From a bacterium UBP1_UBA4783 (GTDB lineage Bacteria; Krumholzibacteriota; Krumholzibacteriia; Krumholzibacteriales; Krumholzibacteriaceae), in the NCBI GenBank assembly GCA_002403075.1, contig DHHB01000055.1, positions 1 to 15,498 of the forward strand: DNA of 15,498 bases, in the 5' to 3' direction. The position numbers and the translations under genes are program-made. The first letter of the stretch is position 1; every line of letters starts with the position of its first letter. The notes below the pieces were generated by a model, which searched no databases, was not told the origin of the DNA, and was given only the letters and a program-made list of their open reading frames with translations. Below are positions 1 to 6,913 of the stretch, piece after piece.

Positions 1-1
1 C

Positions 2-469
2 GCGTGGGCGAACGACGCGCTCGAGACGGCGCTCGAGATCAAGGGCGCCCTGCAGGAGGAACCGGGCGCGCTCGACCTCTATCGCGCGGCCGTCGCGGCG
101 AACGAGCGCGGGCTGCACGCGGAGGCGGTCGATTCCCTCGCAGCGCTCGAGCGGCGCCATCCCGAGTCCTCGCTCGCGCCGCGAGCCGCGTTCATGCGCG
201 CCGAGATCGAGGCGGCCGCCGGACGTCCGGCCGAGGCGAGGGCGGACTTCGGACGCGTCGCCGAGAGGTTCCCCGTGCACGAGCTCGCGCCGCGCGCCCT
301 CGAGAGGATAGCGGCGCTCGCTGAGCGCGAGGGAGCACCCGGGGCGCTCGAGGCGTACGGCGCGCTCATGGAGCGCTATCCGGGATACCCATTCATGGCG
401 CGCGTGCGCGAGCGGTACGCCGCGCTCTCGAAAGAGACGGGCGCCTCGCCCGGGAAAGGCTCGAAATGA
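2..469 (+). CDS. TPR/tol-pal-like repeat protein, C-terminal part (5' truncated)
   Basis: The reading frame is open from base 2 to the TGA at 467-469, so only the last 155 residues or so are present and the start lies upstream of the window. The translation is Ala/Glu/Arg-rich and helical, with repeated TPR-like spacing (for example 'AVDSLAALERRHPESSLAPRAA' split over two helices, then 'EARADFGRVAERFPVHELAPRA' and 'GALEAYGALMERYPGYPF'). This is the pattern of YbgF/BamD-type tetratricopeptide proteins, in which each helical pair ends with a P-x-S/x-x-L/A-P-x-A turn. It ends in a Lys/Gly/Ser-rich tail. The stop overlaps the next start (ATGA, 466-469), which implies translational coupling to the exported protein downstream. 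Role is inferred only: a protein-protein scaffold, probably periplasmic. The signal peptide region is not visible. Confidence 0.75.
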   Translation, partial: AWANDALETALEIKGALQEEPGALDLYRAAVAANERGLHAEAVDSLAALERRHPESSLAPRAAFMRAEIEAAAGRPAEARADFGRVAERFPVHELAPRALERIAALAEREGAPGALEAYGALMERYPGYPFMARVRERYAALSKETGASPGKGSK

Positions 470-1788
470 ATCGCACCCTGGGGAAACGCTCGAACGCGGC
501 CCGGCGCGGCGCGCGTGCCCGGACGCCGCATGCGCTCGCCGGCGCGCTCGCTCTCCTCGCAGCGCTCGCGTTGTCCGCGGGCGCGGCGCGCGCCGACTAT
601 CTCGTGCCGATGGACCTCGCGCAGACGAACCACCTCAAGGCCTACGGCCTCGCCTATCGCGTGCTCGCGACGGGCGAGAACGTGAAATGGCTCCTCAACT
701 ACCGCGGCGGTTCGTTCCTGCTGCCGGAGCGCTCCGGGCTCCTAACGGAGGCGCAGGCGCGCGGCGTGCGCCTCGAGCGGGTGGACGGCGTCGCCGTCGC
801 GGCGATCCTCCGGGAAGTCGGCGAGAGCAACGCCGACGTGATCCTTCTCGAGAAGGCGCCTGCGATCGCGATCTACGCTCCGCCGAACAAGCAGCCGTGG
901 GATGACGCCGTCATGCTCGCCTTGACCTACGCCGACATTCCCTACACGATCGTCTACGACCGCGAGGTGCTCTCGGGAGAGCTCGAGAAGTACGACTGGC
1001 TCCATCTCCATCACGAGGATTTCACGGGGCAGTACGGCAAGTTCTACGGCGGGTTCCGCGCGCAGGAGTGGTACATACAGGAGCAGGTCATGAGCGAGCG
1101 GCTCGCTGCGGCGCTCGGATTCGACAAGGTTTCCGAGGAGAAGAAGGCCGTGGCGCGCGCGATCAGCTCGTACGTGCGCGCGGGAGGCTTTCTCTTCGCG
1201 ATGTGCTCGGCGACCGACAGCTTCGACATCGCGCTCGCGGCGGAAGGGATCGACATCGTGCCGCGCGAGTACGACCACGACGGCACGACGCCGAACGCGC
1301 AGGAGCGTCTCGATTTCTCGCGGTGCCTCGCCTTTGAGAACTTCACGCTCATCATGGATCCCCTCGTGTACGAATTTTCGAATATCGACATGACGCCGCA
1401 GGCGGGCGCGCGCGGCGAGGCGCGCGATTACTTCACGCTCTTCGAGTTTTCGGCGAAGTACGATCCCGTGCCGACGATGCTCGTGCAGAACCACGTCTCG
1501 GTCGTGAAGGGGTTCATGGGGCAAACGACCTCCTTCAACAAAAACACGATGAAGAAAAAGGTGCTCGTCCTCGGCGAGGTCAAGGGCGCCGACGAGGCCC
1601 GGTACATCCACGGCAACTTCGGGATGGGGACATTCACGTTTCTCGGCGGGCACGACCCCGAGGATTACCAGCACCTCGTCGGGGATCCGCCGACCGACCT
1701 CAGCCTCTACCCGAACTCTCCGGGGTACCGCCTCATCCTGAACAACATCCTCTTTCCGGCCGCGAAAAAGAAGGAGCAGAAGACGTGA
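466..1788 (+). CDS. Exported class I amidotransferase-like protein ('asparagine synthetase B'-annotated family)
   Basis: This is a 440-residue protein. A twin-Arg-containing basic N-terminus and a hydrophobic stretch (about residues 23-40) end in A-R-A before Asp44, so it looks secreted, by Sec or possibly Tat. The mature part matches a strongly conserved family that databases often label asparagine synthetase B. It carries neither the N-terminal Cys amidotransferase domain nor the ATP-pyrophosphatase domain of true AsnB. Visible family blocks are M-D-L-A-Q-T-N-H-L-K-A-Y-G (49-61), A-P-P-N-x-Q-P-W-D-D-A (138-148), W-L-H-L-H-H-E-D-F-T-G-Q-Y-G (178-191), G-G-F-L-F-A-M-C-S-A-T-D-S (240-252) and G-G-H-D-P-E-D-Y-Q-H (394-403). 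Cys247 sits in a context resembling a GATase1 nucleophile elbow, and His/Glu residues are plentiful; that fold assignment is my inference. It overlaps both neighbours by four bases, so the three form an operon. Substrate is unknown. Confidence 0.85.
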   Translation: MNRTLGKRSNAARRGARARTPHALAGALALLAALALSAGAARADYLVPMDLAQTNHLKAYGLAYRVLATGENVKWLLNYRGGSFLLPERSGLLTEAQARGVRLERVDGVAVAAILREVGESNADVILLEKAPAIAIYAPPNKQPWDDAVMLALTYADIPYTIVYDREVLSGELEKYDWLHLHHEDFTGQYGKFYGGFRAQEWYIQEQVMSERLAAALGFDKVSEEKKAVARAISSYVRAGGFLFAMCSATDSFDIALAAEGIDIVPREYDHDGTTPNAQERLDFSRCLAFENFTLIMDPLVYEFSNIDMTPQAGARGEARDYFTLFEFSAKYDPVPTMLVQNHVSVVKGFMGQTTSFNKNTMKKKVLVLGEVKGADEARYIHGNFGMGTFTFLGGHDPEDYQHLVGDPPTDLSLYPNSPGYRLILNNILFPAAKKKEQKT

Positions 1789-2156
1789 ACACAGCGCTCG
1801 TTCCGATCATCCTGCTGGGCTCAGGGGTAGCGCTTTCGGCGGCGGGGCTCATCGCCGCGTTCGCCATGGGTTCGGCTGCGCCGGTCGCGGTCTTCATTAT
1901 CATGATGGTGGGAATCGTCGACGGGCTCGCGGGGCTCCTCTGGGCTGCGGCGACGATCCTCTGGGGCGGAGCCGCGCCGATCGAGCGCCCCGGACCCGCC
2001 GGCGCATCGGTCGAGGCCGAGCGCGAGCGCGGCCGGATGCGGACGAGCCTCCTCGCGGCGGGCGTCCTTTCGATCGTCTTTCTCGGCGTGCTCGCCGCGA
2101 TCGCGTTCCGTATCCCCTTGATTCTCAGGTGGTTACGAGTGAGCGGGATCTTTTAG
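1785..2156 (+). CDS. Small three-helix membrane protein, unknown function
   Basis: This is a 123-residue protein with three hydrophobic segments (about residues 4-27, 33-58 and 88-110). A charged loop rich in Glu/Arg lies between the second and third, and a basic tail ends in G-I-F. The GTG start lies inside the stop of the preceding gene (GTGA at 1785-1788), so it is translationally coupled to the exported amidotransferase-like protein and should be the last gene of that operon. No domain is recognised. A short charged cytoplasmic loop between membrane spans is compatible with a subunit or anchor role, but nothing in the sequence proves it. The reading frame is well supported by the overlap, the GC-rich codon use and the clear membrane topology. 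Confidence 0.7.
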   Translation: MNTALVPIILLGSGVALSAAGLIAAFAMGSAAPVAVFIIMMVGIVDGLAGLLWAAATILWGGAAPIERPGPAGASVEAERERGRMRTSLLAAGVLSIVFLGVLAAIAFRIPLILRWLRVSGIF

Positions 2157-2187
2157 GTCCCCCGCGGCCGGCTTTTTTTCGCAGGGA

Positions 2188-2215
2188 TTCGCCGTTGCGG
2201 GCGATAGTATAGAAT
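2188..2215 (+). promoter_or_regulatory. Possible sigma-70-like promoter of the TPR gene
   Basis: A good -10 hexamer TAGAAT (2210-2215, five of six to consensus) is preceded 16 bases earlier by a weak -35, TTCGCC (2188-2193). It lies in the only AT-richer stretch between two genes and would give a leader of about 84 nt before the ATG at 2306. The leader contains GGGC-(N)-GCCC around 2228-2244, a short hairpin of unknown meaning. Confidence 0.4.
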
Positions 2216-2305
2216 GTTAGATTGCATGGGCGTTTTTTGTGCCCGTCCGGGTGTTCGAAACGGCTAATCGCAAGCAGGGATTGCAGCAAAGAAGGGAGCT
2301 CTCCG

Positions 2306-3040
2306 ATGAAGAAGGCCTTCGCCGTCGCCATGATCCTGTGTCTCGTCCTGCCCGCTCTCCTCGTCGCCGAGGAGACGGAAAAGAAGCCGCCCACGCCGCT
2401 TCAGGTGTACCTCAAGGACAAGACCGCCGAGAATTTCTCCACCGCGCATACCGCGTACACAGCCCAGATCAAGGATACGATGAACTACGCCTCGATCGCC
2501 TCGCTCGCGTGGCTCCACATGTTCGAGCTCGACCGCTACCTCGAGTTCATGAACGAGCATCTCGGCGAGCTCAAGAACATGCAGAAATTCCAGTACGCGA
2601 ACATGCTGCTCGAGCTCGACCGCAACACCGACGCCATCGCCGTGTACGAGAAGATCGTCGAGGCGAACCCGAAGTGGTCGTGCCCGTGGCGGCACATGGG
2701 AGAGGCATACTACAAAGAGAAGGACTACGCCGCGGCCGAGAAGGTTCTTCTCAAGGCGATCGAGACGCGCGAGGAGCACTACGACGCCTACATGTGGCTC
2801 GCCGAGGTGTACTACGCGTGGGGCAAGTACGACAAGGGGATCGCGACGCTCGAGAAGGGTCTTGCGCAGTACGGCAAGGACATCGAGGATCCCGAAGAGG
2901 AGTACAGCAGCGCGAAGGTCGCGTTCCTCCACCTCGATCTGCTGAAGGGCGCGAAGAAAACGAAGACCGAGGCCTACAAGCACGCCCTCGAGCACGCGAA
3001 GAAATTCGACCCCGAGAACGAGCGGCTCAAGAACTACTAG
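2306..3040 (+). CDS. Exported tetratricopeptide-repeat protein
   Basis: This is a 244-residue protein starting at the ATG preceded by GGGAG (2294-2298). An in-frame ATG at 2222 lacks a ribosome site and would add 28 residues ahead of an obvious signal peptide, so the later start is chosen. Residues 1-21 (M-K-K, hydrophobic core, V-A before E-E) form a Sec signal peptide. A helical N-terminal region is followed by at least two and probably three TPR units at about residues 92-190, recognisable from A-I-A-V-Y-E-K-I-V-E-A-N-P, A-A-E-K-V-L-L-K-A-I-E and G-I-A-T-L-E-K-G-L. The C-terminus is Lys/Glu-rich. It stands alone between a promoter and an intrinsic terminator, so it looks monocistronic. It is probably a periplasmic scaffold; the partner is unknown. 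Confidence 0.85.
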   Translation: MKKAFAVAMILCLVLPALLVAEETEKKPPTPLQVYLKDKTAENFSTAHTAYTAQIKDTMNYASIASLAWLHMFELDRYLEFMNEHLGELKNMQKFQYANMLLELDRNTDAIAVYEKIVEANPKWSCPWRHMGEAYYKEKDYAAAEKVLLKAIETREEHYDAYMWLAEVYYAWGKYDKGIATLEKGLAQYGKDIEDPEEEYSSAKVAFLHLDLLKGAKKTKTEAYKHALEHAKKFDPENERLKNY

Positions 3041-3075
3041 ACGATCGCTTCGCAGGGCCGACGTCATCGGCGCAC

Positions 3076-3107
3076 GGCCCCCGGCTCGAGAGAGCCGGGG
3101 GCCTTTT
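3076..3107 (+). terminator. Intrinsic terminator after the TPR gene
   Basis: A perfect 12-bp stem, GGCCCCCGGCTC (3076-3087) with GAGCCGGGGGCC (3092-3103), closes a GAGA tetraloop and is followed directly by TTTT (3104-3107). It lies 36 bases after the TPR stop codon. This is the clearest Rho-independent terminator in the window. Confidence 0.9.
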
Positions 3108-3120
3108 GCATATTCGGGTC

Positions 3121-3149
3121 TTGCCCGACTCGTCGCCAAGCGGTACTAT
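3121..3149 (+). promoter_or_regulatory. Predicted sigma-70-like promoter of the small lipoprotein gene
   Basis: TTGCCC (3121-3126) and TACTAT (3144-3149) are separated by exactly 17 bases; each matches its consensus at four of six positions. It begins 14 bases after the T-run of the preceding terminator, exactly where a new transcription unit should start. The leader to the ATG at 3298 would be about 140 nt and contains no other convincing gene. Confidence 0.5.
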
Positions 3150-3297
3150 GGCAGTATCTCATCAATGGCGGTCATTCCCGGAGGTCGGAGACGAGCTCGA
3201 TAGCCGTGAACCGCTCCGTTGCGCACATGCCTGACTCTGCAGCGGCTGGCGAACGCGGCCGCAGCCGATTCCAAGCATCGGACCGACACGAGGTGTC

Positions 3298-3684
3298 ATG
3301 AGGCGCATCATCATTGTATTTCTGGGCGTCGCCCTGCTGATCGTGGTCGCCTGCAGCGACGATTACTACGATTACCATGCGTATTCCTACATCGACACCG
3401 TTCTCGCGGCCGACACGATCTCGAACGACGAGCTCGTGCGGATCGTTTATTGGTATCCGTCGGGCTGCAACCAGTTCGAGCGGATCGAATCGAGCGAGAG
3501 AGGCGACACGCTCGAGCTCGCGGCGCTCTTTCATTTCTATTTCAAGGGCGAGCCGTGCGCCCACGGGAGCGGATACGACACGACGTCGCATTTCTTTCAT
3601 GTTTCCGCCCCTGGCCCGTGGTATCTCAAGTACCGGCGGGGCGAAGAGACGTGGATCGCGCAGTTTGTCCATGTAAGGGAATGA
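3298..3684 (+). CDS. Small secreted lipoprotein, unknown function
   Basis: This is a 128-residue protein with GAGG (3290-3293) just before the ATG. Residues 1-18 form a lipoprotein signal peptide ending in the lipobox V-V-A-C, with Cys19 as the predicted lipidated residue. The mature protein begins S-D-D-Y-Y-D-Y-H, a flexible Asp/Tyr-rich linker. Asp at position +3 after the Cys does not match the Asp+2 inner-membrane retention rule of enterics, so outer-membrane sorting is possible. The rest (about residues 40-128) looks like a small beta-rich domain with two further cysteines (in S-G-C-N-Q and E-P-C-A-H) that could form a disulfide. No known family is recognised. The short T-y-r/W-rich strands resemble lipoprotein domains that sit on the cell surface, but this is speculation. 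Confidence 0.8.
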   Translation: MRRIIIVFLGVALLIVVACSDDYYDYHAYSYIDTVLAADTISNDELVRIVYWYPSGCNQFERIESSERGDTLELAALFHFYFKGEPCAHGSGYDTTSHFFHVSAPGPWYLKYRRGEETWIAQFVHVRE

Positions 3685-3730
3685 CGACGCGGAGGGCGGG
3701 CGCCGCCCGATCCCGCGCGAGGAGGCGCGA

Positions 3731-4018
3731 ATGATGATCGCCGGCAACATTCTCATGACGATCGCCATCGTGAGCGCGCTCTGCGGCGTCGTCTTCGCCA
3801 TCTCGATCGTCTCGGCGCTCGCGGCGCGCGGCGTGAAGATCAACTGGATCTGGCTCCGCGTCCTCATCGTGAGCAGATACCTCGGTCTCTACAGGGAAAC
3901 AACGAGGCGGGAGACGGGACATCCGGGGCCCTTGTACTACGGGTACGTGATCTCGATGGCGCTGGCCCTCGTGTTCGCGATCGTCGGATTGGCCCTGCGG
4001 GCCGCCGGCTCGCGTTGA
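3731..4018 (+). CDS. Small two-helix membrane protein, unknown function
   Basis: This is a 95-residue protein. GGAGG (3721-3725) lies five bases before ATG 3731; a second ATG follows directly at 3734 and could also serve. There are two hydrophobic segments, about residues 3-33 and 69-90, joined by a positively charged loop (R-Y-L-G-L-Y-R-E-T-T-R-R-E-T-G-H) that would be cytoplasmic by the positive-inside rule. The tail is short and basic. It follows the lipoprotein gene by 46 bases and may share its transcript. No family is recognised. Confidence 0.65.
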   Translation: MMIAGNILMTIAIVSALCGVVFAISIVSALAARGVKINWIWLRVLIVSRYLGLYRETTRRETGHPGPLYYGYVISMALALVFAIVGLALRAAGSR

Positions 4019-4109
4019 AGGGGCCGCAGCCGCAGCTCGCGGCATTCGCGGCTCGGCCGCGCGGCGAGCCCCGCACCCGTTCGTCGAATAGGAGGAGAGG
4101 TCGCTCGAC

Positions 4110-4652
4110 GTGGAAACCTTCGTTGCCCCGAAACCGTTCGTCGAACATCCTCGCTACAAGAAGGATCGCCGCGACGCCCTCGCGGAGCTCGATCTCGATT
4201 CGATCGACGAGCCGATCGTCGACATCGTCGCGGGATTCAGGGCCGTTCCGCATTGCTTCACGTTGCAGAGTTGTTATGGGCACTTCGTGTGCGCTCCCGG
4301 GCAGGATCCGCGGAGCCTCGACCCGATTCCGCGCGGCTATGCCGGCCGGGTGCGGTATAGAATCGCGTACATCGGCTTCTGCCTCGAGAACAGCCGGCGG
4401 GGGCGCGCGCTTCGAGAATCCCTCGCGCGCGTTCCGGCGATCGACCCCGGCTACATCCAGTTCGGGTCCGCGGACTGGTTTTGGAAACGACACGTCAACT
4501 CGTATGCTCTTCAGGTGGAACCGGTCGCCCACCAACTGAAGGATGAGGCCGTCCTCGATCCCGGCGAAGCGCTTCATACCCAGAGAGTCAGAGACTTCTT
4601 CTTCGGAGAGCTGAGGGCGCTTCTCTCCGCGGAGCTGCGCGCGCCGGACTGA
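4110..4652 (+). CDS. Uncharacterised cytosolic protein with a T-L-Q-S-C-Y-G-H-F motif
   Basis: This is a 180-residue protein with a GTG start at 4110, placed nine bases after the end of a long purine-rich ribosome site (AGGAGGAGAGG, 4090-4100). It has no signal peptide or membrane segment. The most distinctive block is F-T-L-Q-S-C-Y-G-H-F (50-59). It comes after an acidic helix and is followed by aromatic-rich strands (Y-R-I-A-Y-I-G-F-C-L, 83-92; W-F-W-K-R-H, 123-128). The S-C-x-G-H/R arrangement recalls the T-S-S-C-S-G-R motif of TYW3-type proteins, which are SAM-dependent methyltransferases of wybutosine synthesis. I regard that as a weak resemblance, not an assignment. Cys55 and His58 could be catalytic or metal-binding. 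The function is unknown. Confidence 0.75.
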   Translation: METFVAPKPFVEHPRYKKDRRDALAELDLDSIDEPIVDIVAGFRAVPHCFTLQSCYGHFVCAPGQDPRSLDPIPRGYAGRVRYRIAYIGFCLENSRRGRALRESLARVPAIDPGYIQFGSADWFWKRHVNSYALQVEPVAHQLKDEAVLDPGEALHTQRVRDFFFGELRALLSAELRAPD

Positions 4653-4673
4653 CGGGCGCCAATAGGAAAGGCG

Positions 4674-5057
4674 GTGGCAACGGAGCGTATGAAACTAAGC
4701 GTCAAAACCTTGACCACTGGCTTGGAGTTCCACGGCGAGGTGCGGGGCAAGCGTCAGCACTACTACGTTCTCTCCAGCGCGCGGCAGTATTTCGTCATGT
4801 CCGTCTCCCGAAGCAAGCGCGACGCGGGGTACTTCAACCTCGTCAGCAAGTCCGCCGTGGAAAAGCTCTATCGCCGGCTTCGCGGCCAGCAAGGGGTGAC
4901 GGCGAAACTCGTCTTCACGCGCTCGAGAAACAGGCGCCTCGTCCCGACCCGCCTCGCCGCGCTCAACATGCTCTATGTGCTGGTTGCGACGGGCAGGGCG
5001 AGCATCGACGGGCGACACGCGTCGAAGAAGGAGCTTTTCTTCAACGTGAAAGCGTAG
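4674..5057 (+). CDS. Small basic protein, possibly nucleic-acid binding
   Basis: This is a 127-residue, strongly basic protein. The GTG at 4674 follows AGGAAAGG (4664-4671); an alternative ATG at 4689 has GGAG only three bases upstream, so the first five residues are uncertain. The N-terminal half looks beta-rich (K-L-S-V-K-T-L; L-E-F-H-G-E-V; Y-Y-V-L-S-S). It is followed by Y-F-N-L-V-S-K-S-A-V-E-K-L-Y-R-R-L (53-69) and a basic segment T-R-S-R-N-R-R-L-V-P-T-R (82-93) leading into a helix. The charge pattern suggests DNA or RNA binding, but no family is recognised and no partner is evident. It follows the preceding gene by 21 bases, so co-transcription is likely. Confidence 0.65.
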   Translation: MATERMKLSVKTLTTGLEFHGEVRGKRQHYYVLSSARQYFVMSVSRSKRDAGYFNLVSKSAVEKLYRRLRGQQGVTAKLVFTRSRNRRLVPTRLAALNMLYVLVATGRASIDGRHASKKELFFNVKA

Positions 5058-5164
5058 AGAGAATCGGCGGCCCGGCGGGCGTCAGGAGGATGCTCGGGCG
5101 CCGTCGTATCTCCTGAAGATCAGAAAAACGTTTAGCGCGAACCGCCGAAGGAGAAAAGGAACAC

Positions 5165-5662
5165 GTGAGTTCTTCGGACGGCCGGAACCGGAACGAATCT
5201 GTGGGGATGTGGGCCTGGCTGCTGCCCGCGGCGTACGCGGCGCACGTGATCGAAGAGGCCTTCGGCGGCGGCGGGTTCATGGCGTGGATGTATGCCGGGG
5301 GAGGCGTCCGGCTGTCCTTGGCGGCGTTTCTCGGCCTCAACGCGGCCGGCGTGACCCTGCTGTGTCTCGCCGCATGGGCGGCCCGGAGGACGAGGGCCTG
5401 CGCATGGCCTTTGGCGAGCGGGGCCGCCGTCGTTTTCGTGAACGGCGTCTGGCACGCCGCGATATGCGCGATGACGCGATCCTACATCCCGGGCGTGGTG
5501 ACCGGACTCGTCGTCTATCTTCCCGTGGGCGGCTTTATCATGCTTCGAATGCGGCGGCTGATATCTCCGTGGCTGTTCGCGTCGGCGTTGGCCGTCGGAT
5601 TCGTGATCCATGGAGTCGTATTGTGGCTCGTGCTGCGGATGCCCGGGTTCGAGCTGGGCTGA
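5165..5662 (+). CDS. HXXEE-domain membrane protein
   Basis: This is a 165-residue integral membrane protein with a GTG start and AAGGAG / AAAAGGA (5148-5160) just upstream. It carries the signature H-V-I-E-E (residues 27-31) at the end of its first membrane segment, and a second conserved block N-G-V-W-H (93-97) in a later one, followed by Y-x-P-G (107-110). These are the hallmarks of the HXXEE domain family (Pfam), small multi-helix membrane proteins with conserved intramembrane His, Glu and Asn residues. Their function is not established; metal or lipid chemistry in the bilayer is a reasonable guess. About five membrane spans are visible. The stop is 20 bases before the glycosyltransferase start, suggesting an operon and a possible shared role in lipid or envelope modification. 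Confidence 0.85.
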   Translation: MSSSDGRNRNESVGMWAWLLPAAYAAHVIEEAFGGGGFMAWMYAGGGVRLSLAAFLGLNAAGVTLLCLAAWAARRTRACAWPLASGAAVVFVNGVWHAAICAMTRSYIPGVVTGLVVYLPVGGFIMLRMRRLISPWLFASALAVGFVIHGVVLWLVLRMPGFELG

Positions 5663-5682
5663 ACGCCGATGGAGGGCAAGCG

Positions 5683-6879
5683 ATGAACCGTAAAAAGATC
5701 CTCTTCGTCAGCGGATCGATCGGCCTCGGCCACGTGACGCGGGATCTCGCCGTCGCGCGGGAGCTCAGGGCCCTCGCCCTCGTGGAGATCGAGTGGCTCG
5801 CGGCGGCGCCGGCCGACCGATTCCTCGTCGAAGCCGGCGAGACGCTGCATCCCGCCTCCGCGCGCCTCGTCGACTTGAGCGCGATCGCCGAAGCGCAGAG
5901 CGCTTCCGGCGGGCTCAGCCTGATTCGATACGCCATGGGCGCTCGGGCGAAGTGGACCCGCAACTTCGACGTCGTGGACGGGATCATGGCGAACGGCGGA
6001 TTCGATCTCCTGATCGGCGACGAGACCTACGAGATCTCGCTCGGCTACCGGAAGCAGCCGGCCCGGAAAAAGCGGCCCTTCGTCATGATCTACGACTTCG
6101 TCGGATTGGACGTCGTGTCGAAACATCCGCTCGAGAGGCTGGTGGTCTATCTCTGGAACCGCAATTGGGTCGGCAAAGGGCTCAAAGCGCGGGCGCCCGT
6201 GGATGTGGGGCTCTTTATCGGCGAGGAGGAAGACGTGCCGGATACGAGCTTCGGGCCCTTTCTGCCGAATCGCCGGGAGTGGGCGAGGGCGCGATGCAGA
6301 TTCGTCGGGTACGTTCTCGACTTCGATCCCGCGCGGCTCTCGGATCCCGCCGCGCTTCGCGCCGAGCTCGGATACGGCGGTTCGCCCCTCGTTATCTGCG
6401 CGGTCGGCGGCACCGCCATCGGGCGGGAGCTTCTGGAGCTGTGCGGGGAGGCCTACGCGGAGTTGAAACAATCGATCCCCTCTCTGGAAATGGTCCTCGT
6501 GTGCGGGCCGCGGCTGGATCATCGCGATCTCAAGGTTCCCGCCGGGGTGAAGGTGAAGGGATACGTGCCCGCTCTCTACAAGCATTTCGCGGCCTGCGAC
6601 TTCGCGGTGGTGCAGGGCGGCGGCACGGCGACGCTGGAGCTGACGGCGCTGCGCCGTCCGTTCGCTTTTTTCCCGATCGAAGGCCATTGCGAGCAGGAGA
6701 TCTCCGTCGCGGGGCGTCTCTCGCGCCACAAGGCCGGCGTTCGGCTCCGCCAGAGCGCAACGAGTCCGGCCCGACTGGCGGAGGTGATCCGCACGAACAT
6801 CGGAATTCCAGCCCAATGGCCGCCGATATCCGTGAACGGGGCGCGCGCGGCCGCGGAGGCGATCAACGAGCTGTTATGA
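5683..6879 (+). CDS. MGT/MurG-like glycosyltransferase (GT-B fold)
   Basis: This is a 398-residue protein. GGAGGG (5671-5676) lies six bases before ATG 5683. The N-terminal domain opens with K-K-I-L-F-V-S-G-S-I-G-L-G-H-V-T-R-D (4-21), the Gly-rich acceptor-side loop of UGT/MurG-type enzymes. The C-terminal domain starts near residue 235 (P-L-V-I-C-A-V-G-G-T, 235-244). It ends with the nucleotide-sugar donor block V-V-Q-G-G-G-T-A-T-L-E-L (309-320) and F-F-P-I-E-G-H-C-E-Q-E (329-339), which closely follows the H/Q-G-G-x-x-T-x-x-E pattern of family 1/28 enzymes. It should transfer a sugar from a nucleotide donor to a lipid or small-molecule acceptor. The acceptor cannot be read from the sequence. 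The neighbouring HXXEE membrane protein and lipoprotein hint at envelope or glycolipid work. Confidence 0.85.
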   Translation: MNRKKILFVSGSIGLGHVTRDLAVARELRALALVEIEWLAAAPADRFLVEAGETLHPASARLVDLSAIAEAQSASGGLSLIRYAMGARAKWTRNFDVVDGIMANGGFDLLIGDETYEISLGYRKQPARKKRPFVMIYDFVGLDVVSKHPLERLVVYLWNRNWVGKGLKARAPVDVGLFIGEEEDVPDTSFGPFLPNRREWARARCRFVGYVLDFDPARLSDPAALRAELGYGGSPLVICAVGGTAIGRELLELCGEAYAELKQSIPSLEMVLVCGPRLDHRDLKVPAGVKVKGYVPALYKHFAACDFAVVQGGGTATLELTALRRPFAFFPIEGHCEQEISVAGRLSRHKAGVRLRQSATSPARLAEVIRTNIGIPAQWPPISVNGARAAAEAINELL

Positions 6880-6913
6880 TTCCGTCGAAGCCGATGATGC
6901 GATGGGAGGCACG

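Noticed and set aside
466..1788. Naming the gene asnB.
   Set aside because: Neither AsnB catalytic domain is present; the label in databases appears to be an inherited error.
2143..2179. GCGGG / CCCGC pairing plus a run of seven Ts after the small membrane protein gene, as an intrinsic terminator.
   Set aside because: The stem is only five base pairs and is separated from the T-run by several bases, so it falls short of a convincing terminator, though the T-run is notable.
2222..2305. Longer start (ATG 2222) for the exported TPR protein.
   Set aside because: It would place 28 unlikely residues ahead of a clear signal peptide and has no ribosome site; GGGAG precedes ATG 2306.
3149..3235. Short frame of 28 codons in the leader of the small lipoprotein gene.
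   Set aside because: Its ATG overlaps the predicted -10 and it lacks a ribosome site or any recognisable sequence.
6902..6913. Upstream ATG for the three-domain lipoprotein.
   Set aside because: Its codons overlap the ribosome site GGGAGG that serves ATG 6914.
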